Source: Actinopolymorpha alba DSM 45243 | GTDB lineage: Bacteria; Actinomycetota; Actinomycetes; Propionibacteriales; Actinopolymorphaceae | Assembly (NCBI RefSeq): GCF_000373925.1 | Contig: NZ_KB892795.1 | Location: 1-40,233 of the forward strand | Length of the DNA stretch: 40,233 nucleotides | Direction of reading: 5' to 3' | In this document: positions 21,969-29,181 of the stretch, in pieces | Layout: each line of letters starts with the position of its first letter | Numbering within the stretch: position 1 is the first letter of the stretch | The notes under the pieces: model-generated | Seen by the model: the letters and a program-made list of their open reading frames with translations, nothing else | Told to the model about the DNA's origin: nothing | Database searches by the model: none | Translations under genes and position numbers: made by a program

Positions 21969-22934
21969 GTGGCAAAAGTTCGCAGGGCCGGCGTGGCGGC
22001 GTTGGCCGCATTCGTCGTGGTCGACGTCGTGCTGGTGGGGCTCGCCCTCCGCCATGTGCGCGGCGACTCCGCGGCACTCAGGGAGGCAGGTTCGACGCCG
22101 TTCCCCAGCGCCACGGCGCAGCCCTCCGGCACCCCGACCGCCGAACCCAAACCCACCGCGTCGAGCGGCAATCGGCCGCCCGTGCCCGCCCCAGACGCCG
22201 CCGCGTCCCGCACGATGGTCGACATCGGCCGCGGGCGCGCGGTGGCCCGGGCGGTCTCCGGTATCTGCGGCAAGGGCGGCGGAAATGTCGAGCTCTCCCT
22301 GGACGGCGGCCAGACGTTCGTCAAGAGTGACGTGCCGTCGGCGGCCGTGATCATCCGGGTGGCGTCGGTCGATGCGGACACCGCGTCCATCGTCGCGACC
22401 GGCACCGACTGCCGGTCCGTCACGACGTTCACCACGACGAACGGCGGCGGCACCTGGGAGCAGGCCGACGGCTCCGACGGCAGCTGGCACCGGCTTCCGC
22501 GAGCGGCCGCGCGCCTCCACGCACCGACCGGCAACGCCGACGTCCCGTGTGCGGATGGCCAGGTCGTCACGGCGTTCAGCACATTGTCAGGCGACCAGGC
22601 GTACGCCCTCTGCGGCGACGGCGCGGTGCAGCGCACGCTCGACGGCGGCCAGTCGTGGAAGGAACGCGGGGAGGTTCCGGGCGCCGCCGACCTGGACTTC
22701 GTCGACAGATCCACCGGTCTCGCTGTGGTGACGGGTGACCCGTCGTGCGCCGGCATCGCGGTGATGAAGACCTCGGACGGTGGTACGTCGTGGAAGTCCC
22801 AGACGTGTGTGGAGACCGACGCCTCCGAGCTCCCGGACGTCTCCGCCGACAGCGAACGCGCGTACATCGGCGCGGGGGAGGCGCTTTGGTACACCGAGGA
22901 CGGCGGGGCGTCGTGGGAGCCGCGCTCTCCGTAA
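21969..22934 (+). CDS. Membrane-anchored Asp-box (BNR/sortilin-like) beta-propeller protein
   Basis: This 321-residue protein has one N-terminal helix (GVAALAAFVVVDVVLVGLAL, about 7-26), a Pro/Thr/Ser-rich linker (about 40-75) and an outside domain. The outside domain carries five Asp-box repeats: SLDGGQTF, TTNGGGTW, TLDGGQSW, TSDGGTSW and TEDGGASW. Such repeats mark blades of a beta-propeller as in sialidases and sortilin/Ycf48-like proteins. Cys residues (GICG, TDCRS, VPCAD, YALCG, PSCAG, SQTCVE) are numerous and probably form disulfides outside. No sialidase active-site set is seen, so binding or scaffolding is more likely than catalysis. AAGGAGG at 21955-21961 precedes the GTG. It sits between wecB and the kinase, so it may serve in polymer assembly or sensing. 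Confidence 0.8.
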   Translation: MAKVRRAGVAALAAFVVVDVVLVGLALRHVRGDSAALREAGSTPFPSATAQPSGTPTAEPKPTASSGNRPPVPAPDAAASRTMVDIGRGRAVARAVSGICGKGGGNVELSLDGGQTFVKSDVPSAAVIIRVASVDADTASIVATGTDCRSVTTFTTTNGGGTWEQADGSDGSWHRLPRAAARLHAPTGNADVPCADGQVVTAFSTLSGDQAYALCGDGAVQRTLDGGQSWKERGEVPGAADLDFVDRSTGLAVVTGDPSCAGIAVMKTSDGGTSWKSQTCVETDASELPDVSADSERAYIGAGEALWYTEDGGASWEPRSP

Positions 22935-23065
22935 GACCCGGGCCGTCGCGACCGGCCGCGGTCTGAAGCGCGCGGGCGCTACCCGGGCTGTTCCCACGTC
23001 GCTCGGTTGGGTTCTCACACAGCGCAGGCGGCGACCAGGAGTTGTGATTGAAGGTTGCGGTGACC

Positions 23066-23107
23066 TGGCGGAGGAGTTTCGGCAAAGAAGCCGAGACACC
23101 TCCGCCA
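23066..23107. terminator. Hairpin between the Asp-box and BY-kinase genes
   Basis: TGGCGGAGG (23066-23074) pairs with CCTCCGCCA (23099-23107), with an inner TCGGC/GCCGA pairing. An outer GACCTG/CAGGTC pair reaches the kinase stop codon. It serves the two convergent genes. Confidence 0.7.
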
Positions 23108-23116
23108 AGCCGCAGG

Positions 23117-24517
23117 TCAGGCGGCGACGCCTTCGCCCTTCGACCGCCGCCGGCCGGGCTCGATGCCGTAGCCGTACCCATAGCCGTAGGTGAGTGCCTC
23201 GGGTCCCTTGGCCGGTGCCATGTTGAGGACGGTCCCGAGCAGCCTGGCGTCCACCTTGGCGAGGTTGCCGATCGCCGTCTCGATCTGGTCGGTGCTGGTC
23301 TTGCCGTGGCGTACGACCAGGACCGCGCCGTCAGACATCCGGGCCAGCAGCGCGGCGTCGGTGACCGGCAGGAGCGGTGGCGCGTCGATGAGGATGACGT
23401 CGGCTCGGCGTTCGAGCTCGCTGAGCAGCATCTCCATCGCGCGGGACTGCAGCAGCTCGCTCGGGTTGGGGGGTAGGGGCCCGCTGGCGAGCACCTGCAG
23501 CGGGATGTCGCCCCAGGGCTGGATCGCGTCCTGCGGGGCGATCCGCCCGATGAGGACGCTGGTGAGGCCGACCGCGCTCTCGACACCGAGGTACTCCGCG
23601 AGCCGCGGGCGCCGGATGTCACCTTCGACCAGGATCACCCGCTGGCCGGCCTGGGCGAGCGTCAGGCCGAGGTTGCAGGTCGTGGTGGTCTTGCCCTCGG
23701 AGGGCACCGAACTCGTCACCACGATCCGCTTCGGGTGGCGGTCGACGTCGACGAACTGCAGGTTGGTACGTAGTTGCCGGAACGCCTCGGCCCGGGGTGA
23801 TCGGGGCTCGATGTGGACGACCAGCGGGTTGGACTGCGCCTCGGGGTCGTGCGATATGACACCGAGGTTTGGTGCGTCCGTCTTGGAGCTGAGGCTCTCG
23901 GCTGTCTTCACGCTGGTGTCGAAGATCTCGCGGAGGACCGCGATGCCGATGCCCAGGACCAGGCCCGCGAGGATGCCGAGGCTGAGCGTGCGGCTGGGCT
24001 GCGGCGCGATGGGGGCTCCGGGCAGGGTCGGCGCGTCGATAGTGGTCGCCTTGATCGGCGAGGGCGCCTCGGGGTTCGGGCGTTCGAGTTCCTGTACGAA
24101 CGTCGCGAACTTGTCGGACACCGCGCCCGTGAGTCGCTGGGCCCGGGCCGGGTCGGTGTCGGTGACCGTGATCTCGAGGAGCACCGTCTCGGGGAGCACC
24201 CGCGCCTTGATCTTGCTGCCGAGGGTCGACGGGGACATCGAAAGCCCCAGCTCCTGGATCACCGCCCGGGTCACGGCCTCGCCCCGCACAAGGTCGGCGT
24301 AAGACCGGGCCCGCTGCTGGGAGAAGAGCCCGCCCTGGTAGGCGCTGACCGCGGAGTTGTCGGTCTGGGTCACGCTCACGAAGAGCGTCGCCTTCGAGGC
24401 GTACGTCGGGGTCGTACGCAGGACCATGACCGCTGCGATCGCGACCGTCGCGGTCATGCAGAGGACCAAGATCATCCACTGCTTACGGATCACTCGGAGA
24501 TATTCGCGAAGCTCCAC
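23117..24517 (-). CDS. Wzz-type chain-length regulator fused to BY-kinase (CpsD-like)
   Basis: This 466-residue protein has a Wzz domain with a first helix (MILVLCMTATVAIAAVMVL, about 15-33), an outside region, a Pro-rich stretch PTLPGAPIAPQPS and a second helix (LSLGILAGLVLGIGIAVL, about 184-202). A cytosolic P-loop kinase follows: Walker A SSVPSEGKTTTT (about 266-277), Walker A' VILVEGDIRRP and Walker B VILIDAPPL (about 371). A Tyr cluster, TYGYGYGYG, stands near residue 445 and is the autophosphorylation tail. Cycling of this tail controls export and length of Wzx/Wzy polysaccharides. The GTG at 24517 gives the normal VELREYLRVIRK start and has AGGAAGG upstream. The gene is divergent from the big operon. 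Confidence 0.92.
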   Translation of the reverse strand: MELREYLRVIRKQWMILVLCMTATVAIAAVMVLRTTPTYASKATLFVSVTQTDNSAVSAYQGGLFSQQRARSYADLVRGEAVTRAVIQELGLSMSPSTLGSKIKARVLPETVLLEITVTDTDPARAQRLTGAVSDKFATFVQELERPNPEAPSPIKATTIDAPTLPGAPIAPQPSRTLSLGILAGLVLGIGIAVLREIFDTSVKTAESLSSKTDAPNLGVISHDPEAQSNPLVVHIEPRSPRAEAFRQLRTNLQFVDVDRHPKRIVVTSSVPSEGKTTTTCNLGLTLAQAGQRVILVEGDIRRPRLAEYLGVESAVGLTSVLIGRIAPQDAIQPWGDIPLQVLASGPLPPNPSELLQSRAMEMLLSELERRADVILIDAPPLLPVTDAALLARMSDGAVLVVRHGKTSTDQIETAIGNLAKVDARLLGTVLNMAPAKGPEALTYGYGYGYGIEPGRRRSKGEGVAA

Positions 24518-24567
24518 AGGGAGCAACCTTCCTGGCCGTCTGTAAACTCGCTCGCCTCCAAGAGTCT

Positions 24568-24624
24568 GGCATGCCACTCATGCGACATGCCCGGCCAGAG
24601 TCCTTGTAACGTCCTGTAACGTCC
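24568..24624. promoter_or_regulatory. Repeats in the divergent kinase/operon spacer
   Basis: The inverted pair GGCATG (24568-24573) / CATGCC (24586-24591) is followed by two near-identical direct repeats, TCCTTGTAACG and TCCTGTAACG (24601-24621), about one helical turn apart. Their position between two divergent surface-polysaccharide units suits an operator or activator site; no protein is assigned. Confidence 0.4.
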
Positions 24625-24678
24625 TCCATCGCACCCAGGCAGGCTTGTCCGACATGTGAAGGAAAGGGCGGTGCCGAC

Positions 24679-26547
24679 GTGTCGCAGCACGGCAGCAGCT
24701 CGCTGCAGGGCGTGCCGTGGTCCAGGGCCGGTCTCGTTGTCAACGACGTTGCGGCATGGGTCGTCGCTCTCGGACTCGCGACGCTCTTCCGCTATGACGG
24801 CGCGTTCGATCGCCTGGACACCGGCGGCCTCCTCGTCGTGATCCTGGTGGCCAGTGCTCTACAGCTGTTGTTCGGATTCCTCGTCAAGCTCTACCAGGGT
24901 GGCTACCGGACGGGGAGCTTCGACGAGGCCGTCATGATCGCCGCCGTCGGCCTCATCATCGGGGCGTCACTTCTCATCGTCGACCTCGCGGTGCAGCCGA
25001 GCCGGCTGGTGCCGTTGAGCGTCCCCTTCGGTGGCGCGATGGCGGCCGTGCTCGGGATGGTCTCGACCCGCGCGATCATCCGGGTCCTGCGGGAAGGCAC
25101 CGCGCGCCCACGCGAAGGCGCCCGCACCCTCGTCTTCGGTGCCGGTGACGGTGGCGAGCAGCTGATCCGTTCGATGCTGACCGACTCCGACAGTCCGTAC
25201 CTCCCGGTCGGTCTGCTCGACGACGACCCGGGCAAACGGCACCTGCGGATCAGCGGTGTGCGGGTCCTCGGCACTCGCCACGATCTCGTCGAGGTGGCTC
25301 ACCGGGTGAGCGCCGAGGTGCTCGTGGTGGCGATCCCCAGCGGGCAGGCCGCGCTCTACCGCGACGTCGCGCACGAGGCTCGCCGGTGCGGGCTCGAGGT
25401 CAAGGTGCTGCCGGAGCTGCCCGAACTGCTGGCCCCGAGCCACATCACCATCCGCGACGTCCGCGACATCGACGTCACCGACCTGCTCGGCCGGCACCAG
25501 ATCGACACTGACATCCAGGCGATCGCGGGATACCTCACCGGCAAGCGGGTGCTCGTCACCGGCGCCGGTGGTTCGATCGGCTCCGAGCTCTGCCGGCAGA
25601 TCTCGCGGTTCGATCCCGCCGAGCTGATGATGCTCGACCGCGACGAGTCCGCGCTGCACGCCGTCCAGCTGTCGATCGAGGGACGCGCGCTCCTCGACAC
25701 CGGCGACGTGATCCTCGCGGACATCCGCGACCACGAGCGGGTGCTGGCGATCTTCGAGGAACGCAGCCCGCACGTGGTGTTTCACGCGGCGGCCCTCAAG
25801 CACCTCCCGATGCTCGAGCAGTACCCCGCCGAGGGCTACAAGACCAACGTGCTCGGCAGCATCCACGTCCTTGAGGCGGCCGCGAAGGTCGGCGTCGAGC
25901 GCTTCGTCAACATCTCGACCGACAAGGCCGCCAACCCCACGAGCGTGCTGGGCCGCACCAAACGGTTGGCCGAACGCCTCACCGCCCACTTCGCCCGCTC
26001 GGCGCAGGGGAGTTTCCTGAGCGTCCGCTTCGGCAACGTGCTGGGCAGCCGCGGGTCGGTCCTCACCGCGTTCGCTCGGCAGGTGGCTGACGGCGGACCG
26101 GTAACGGTGACCCACCCTGAGGTGACCCGCTACTTCATGACGATCCCCGAAGCCGTCCAACTCGTCATCCAGGCGGCGGCGATCGGTCGGGATGGCGAGG
26201 CGCTCGTCCTCGACATGGGTGAGCCGGTCCGGATCGTGGATGTCGCGCGGCAGATCATCGAGATGGCCGACGCCGACGTCGAGATCGTCTACACCGGCAT
26301 GCGACCGGGCGAGAAGCTGCACGAGGAGCTGCTCGGTAACGAGGAGGTCGACGCCCGGCCGTTCCACCCGCTGATTTCGCACGTGGACGTTCCAGAACTC
26401 GCCCCGGAGGCGGTGGAGTTCGCGGACGTGCTCGGGGTCCGGGCCGCCCTCGAGGAAGGGGACACAGCCGGGCATGCGGGACAGAACCTGTTAGTCTGCG
26501 CCGACAGCGACCCGCTGATCTCGTCCGACGTACAGTCTTCCGGTTGA
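24679..26547 (+). CDS. Membrane-bound nucleotide-sugar 4,6-dehydratase (CapD/PglF/FlaA1-like)
   Basis: This 622-residue protein opens the long operon. Four membrane helices come first (AAWVVALGLATLF, LLVVILVASALQLLFGFL, VMIAAVGLIIGASLLIVDL, GGAMAAVLGMV). A Rossmann-like domain (LVFGAGDGGEQLIRSML) follows, then an SDR domain with TGAGGSIGSELCRQ at residue 294, MLDRDESALHAVQ, HAAALKHLPMLEQYPAE, STDKAANPTSVLGRTKRLAE near 413, VRFGNVLGSRGSVL and YTGMRPGEKLHEELL. These are the blocks of UDP-GlcNAc 4,6-dehydratases of the PglF/CapD class, in which the usual catalytic Tyr is replaced. The product would be UDP-2-acetamido-2,6-dideoxy-4-hexulose, a substrate for an aminotransferase such as 34336-35580. 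GTG start after AAGGAAAGGG. Confidence 0.9.
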   Translation: MSQHGSSSLQGVPWSRAGLVVNDVAAWVVALGLATLFRYDGAFDRLDTGGLLVVILVASALQLLFGFLVKLYQGGYRTGSFDEAVMIAAVGLIIGASLLIVDLAVQPSRLVPLSVPFGGAMAAVLGMVSTRAIIRVLREGTARPREGARTLVFGAGDGGEQLIRSMLTDSDSPYLPVGLLDDDPGKRHLRISGVRVLGTRHDLVEVAHRVSAEVLVVAIPSGQAALYRDVAHEARRCGLEVKVLPELPELLAPSHITIRDVRDIDVTDLLGRHQIDTDIQAIAGYLTGKRVLVTGAGGSIGSELCRQISRFDPAELMMLDRDESALHAVQLSIEGRALLDTGDVILADIRDHERVLAIFEERSPHVVFHAAALKHLPMLEQYPAEGYKTNVLGSIHVLEAAAKVGVERFVNISTDKAANPTSVLGRTKRLAERLTAHFARSAQGSFLSVRFGNVLGSRGSVLTAFARQVADGGPVTVTHPEVTRYFMTIPEAVQLVIQAAAIGRDGEALVLDMGEPVRIVDVARQIIEMADADVEIVYTGMRPGEKLHEELLGNEEVDARPFHPLISHVDVPELAPEAVEFADVLGVRAALEEGDTAGHAGQNLLVCADSDPLISSDVQSSG

Positions 26548-26632
26548 ACGCAGGAGCGGGAGGCAACGTCCAGGGCTCGGCCCGAGTCAGGGCGAGGGCC
26601 CGCGACAGATCTCCTCGGCTCATGGATAGGCA

Positions 26633-27868
26633 ATGACCGCTAGCTCTGCTCAGACCCCTGCGGCGTCCCGGCGACCGAAGGCCGTGCACGTCTCGATCGT
26701 GCACCGCTCGACCGACATCCGGATCTTCCACAAGCAGTGCCGGTCCCTCGCGGCGGCGGGTTACGACGTGACGTTGTACGCCCGCACCGACGGGGTGGGT
26801 CCGGACGGGCGAAGCCCGAGCGGAGCCGGAACCCCCCAGCCGTACACCGAGGATGGCGTGCGGGTCGTTCCGGTTCCCCGGCATGGTTCGCGGGTGAGCC
26901 GGATGACGGTGGGCGTCTGGAGCCTCTTCCGTCCACTCCTCGCGCAGCAGGCCGACGTCTACCACTTCCACGACCCGGAGCTGATCCCGCTCGCGATCGC
27001 GTTGCGGGCGCGGGGTCGCAAGGTCATCTTCGATGCGCACGAGCCGCTGCCGGCGCAGATCATGGCCAAGCACTGGATTCCTGGTCCGTTGCGCCCGCTG
27101 GTGGCCCGGGCGACCGAGGTGCTCGTCAGGGTCGCCGGTCGTGGCATGACCGCGGTGGTCGCCGCGTCTCCCCTCGTCGCGGGCGTCTACGCCGGTGCGA
27201 AGCGGCTGGCGACCGTCAACAACTTCCCCATCCTTCAGGACCAGTACGCCGTGGCCGGCGGCGACGCGGACATCCCCTACCACCAGCGGACCCGCGGGAT
27301 GGTCTACGTCGGTGGTCTGTCAGACATCCGCGGACTGGCCACCATGCTCGAGGTGGCCCGCATCGCGGGCACCAGGCACGGCGAGAAGCTCACGCTGATC
27401 GGCCCGTTCATGCCACCCGAGCTCGAGCAGCGGCTCGAAGACCCCTCGCTCACCGACGTCATCGACTACGTGGGGGTCAAGAAGCCGGTCGAGGCGCGGC
27501 AGCTGATCCGCGAGGCCAGGGTGGGCCTGATCCTGCAGATCGGGCCCGAGGCCTACAAGCAGAACCTCCCGACCAAGATGTTCGAGTACATGGCCGAAGG
27601 GCTGCCGGTCGTCGCGTCCCACTTCCCGCTGTGGCAGGGGATTCTGGACGACGCCGAGGCCGGTGTGGTCGTGCCGCCCGAGGACGGCAGGGCCGCCGCC
27701 GAGGCCGTGTCGCGCCTGCTCGCCAATCCCGCCGAGGCCGCCGACATGGGACGGCGGGGTCGCAAGGCCGTGCACGAGAAGTACTCCTGGGAGGCCGAGG
27801 CCCAGACTCTGCTGTCGCTGTACGACAGTCTGTTGCCCAGCGAGCTCGCGGCCGCGCGAGCTAGGTGA
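26633..27868 (+). CDS. GT4-family glycosyltransferase with a repeat-derived insert
   Basis: This 411-residue GT-B enzyme should add a sugar to the lipid-linked repeat unit at the inner membrane face. Motifs are HVSIVHRSTDIRIFHKQCRS at the start, VYHFHDPELIPLAIALRARG, VIFDAHEPLP, MVYVGGLSDIRGLATMLEVA, and NLPTKMFEYMAEGLPVVAS with the acidic donor-binding residues. Between strand YDVTLYAR and VRVVPVPRHG lies a stretch containing GVGPDGRSPSGAGTP. This stretch is encoded by a copy of the dispersed repeat (26792-26833) read in frame. It would enlarge a surface loop after the second or third strand of the N-domain and does not break known motifs. The ATG is 85 bases after the dehydratase; its stop overlaps the next GTG. 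Confidence 0.9.
   Translation: MTASSAQTPAASRRPKAVHVSIVHRSTDIRIFHKQCRSLAAAGYDVTLYARTDGVGPDGRSPSGAGTPQPYTEDGVRVVPVPRHGSRVSRMTVGVWSLFRPLLAQQADVYHFHDPELIPLAIALRARGRKVIFDAHEPLPAQIMAKHWIPGPLRPLVARATEVLVRVAGRGMTAVVAASPLVAGVYAGAKRLATVNNFPILQDQYAVAGGDADIPYHQRTRGMVYVGGLSDIRGLATMLEVARIAGTRHGEKLTLIGPFMPPELEQRLEDPSLTDVIDYVGVKKPVEARQLIREARVGLILQIGPEAYKQNLPTKMFEYMAEGLPVVASHFPLWQGILDDAEAGVVVPPEDGRAAAEAVSRLLANPAEAADMGRRGRKAVHEKYSWEAEAQTLLSLYDSLLPSELAAARAR
26792..26833 (+). repeat. Dispersed GC-rich repeat, copy inside a coding region
   Basis: GGGGTGGGTCCGGACGGGCG, then AAGCCCGAGCGGAGCCGGAACC: the same left flank, hairpin core and right flank as at 21732-21784, with two base changes. It adds about 14 codons to a glycosyltransferase without shifting the frame. 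Confidence 0.8.
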
Positions 27869-29181
27869 GCACCGTGGGGGGTGCGGCGCCGGAGGCGCGT
27901 GGCGTTGCCTCGACCAGCGCGCCGGCTCGCGTCGGCGCGCGCCGTGGCGTCGTCGAGATCGTCCTCGGCACCGTCCTTGGCCAGGGACTCCTGGTGGCGG
28001 CATCACCCCTGCTGTCCCGCCTTTACACACCGGCCGACTTCGCCCTGCTGCAGATCTTCACGGGTGTGGTCTCGATCGGCGCCGTACTCGCCAGCCTGCG
28101 CCTCGAACTCGCGATCCCGCTGGCCCGTGACCAGCACGAGACCCGCGCCGTACTCCGTGCCGGCCTGCTGGGCACGGTCGCGATCGCGGTTCTGGTCTGG
28201 CTGCTCGGCCTGCTCACCGCGGGCTTGTGGGCCGTCGGTGACACGCTGGTCGACCTGCGCGCCACCTGGTGGCTGGTGCCGGTGACCGTTGCGGCGATCG
28301 CCGTGTTCCAGCTGGTGAGTGCGGTGCTCGTCAGAGCCGAGCGTTACCGCGACATCGCCGGCCGGAACGCCGTCCAGGGGGTCGGCACGGCAGGCGCCCA
28401 GCTCGGGTTCGGTGTCGCCGGGATGGGGCCACTCGGGCTGCTGCTCGGCATGAGCCTCGGGCGCGCCGTGGGTCTGCTGTCGATCGCCCGCCGCGGGCTG
28501 TTCCCGCGCGAGCCCGGCCAGCCGCGGGCCGCGGTGACGGTCGCGGACATGACGAACGCGCTGTCGAGGTTCCGGAGGTTCCCGCTCCTCACCACCTGGT
28601 CGGCGCTGCTCAACAACGCCGGGCAGTACGCGCCATACCTCGTCTTCACCCTGACGTACGGCCAGAACCCCACCGGCTGGCTGGCGTTCACCACCCGGCT
28701 GCTCGCCCTCCCGGTCACCGTGATCGGCCAGGCGGTCGCGCAGGTCTTCATGGGACGCGGTGCCAGCGCCCAACGCGAGGCGTCAGGCGACCTGCCCCGG
28801 CTCACCTGGCTCGCCGTACGCCGGCTCGCCCTGCTCGGGGTGGGGCCGGCGATCCTGCTCACCCTCATCGGTCCGTGGGCGTTCGGTTGGGTCTTCGGCG
28901 GCGCCTGGGAGCGGGCCGGCACCTACGCGCAGATCCTCGCGGTGGCGTTCCTGGCGCAGTTCGTCGCGAGCCCCATCTCGAACGTCTTCAACCTCGTCGA
29001 ACGCCAGGGCATCGCGCTGGTCTGGGAGGCCGTGCGGCTGGCGCTCGTGGTCGCCGTGCCGTGGCTCGTGTGGGCGCTCGGGGGTTCGGACGTCCTCGGG
29101 GTTGCTGCTTACGCGGCGGTTCTCGTGTTCTCCTATGGTGGTGTCCTCGCGTTGGCGTGGTGGGTGTTGCGTCGTGCCTGA
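27865..29181 (+). CDS. Wzx-type polysaccharide flippase (MOP superfamily)
   Basis: This 438-residue polytopic protein has about 12 hydrophobic segments. The family start is visible as VVEIVLGTVLGQGLLVAASPLLSRLYTPADFALLQIF (written in part), in which the LSRLYTPADFG-like motif is characteristic of bacterial Wzx proteins. LRLELAIPLA follows, and later FPLLTTWSALLNNAGQYAPY. It should flip the undecaprenyl-linked repeat unit across the membrane for polymerisation. The start is a GTG overlapping the TGA of the glycosyltransferase (GTGA). The N-terminal 28 residues are polar and cytosolic. The gene end overlaps the polymerase gene by 8 bases. Confidence 0.88.
   Translation: MSTVGGAAPEARGVASTSAPARVGARRGVVEIVLGTVLGQGLLVAASPLLSRLYTPADFALLQIFTGVVSIGAVLASLRLELAIPLARDQHETRAVLRAGLLGTVAIAVLVWLLGLLTAGLWAVGDTLVDLRATWWLVPVTVAAIAVFQLVSAVLVRAERYRDIAGRNAVQGVGTAGAQLGFGVAGMGPLGLLLGMSLGRAVGLLSIARRGLFPREPGQPRAAVTVADMTNALSRFRRFPLLTTWSALLNNAGQYAPYLVFTLTYGQNPTGWLAFTTRLLALPVTVIGQAVAQVFMGRGASAQREASGDLPRLTWLAVRRLALLGVGPAILLTLIGPWAFGWVFGGAWERAGTYAQILAVAFLAQFVASPISNVFNLVERQGIALVWEAVRLALVVAVPWLVWALGGSDVLGVAAYAAVLVFSYGGVLALAWWVLRRA

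Noticed and set aside
21467-22894. Long minus-strand frame across the divergent spacer and the Asp-box gene
   Set aside because: The frame is open only because of GC bias, runs through the dispersed repeat, and lies opposite a gene with five clear Asp-box motifs.
28760-29173. N-terminal extension of the polymerase frame into the flippase gene
   Set aside because: The extension is Ser/Arg-rich and not membrane-like. The GTG at 29174, overlapping the flippase stop, starts the first hydrophobic segment at the right place.
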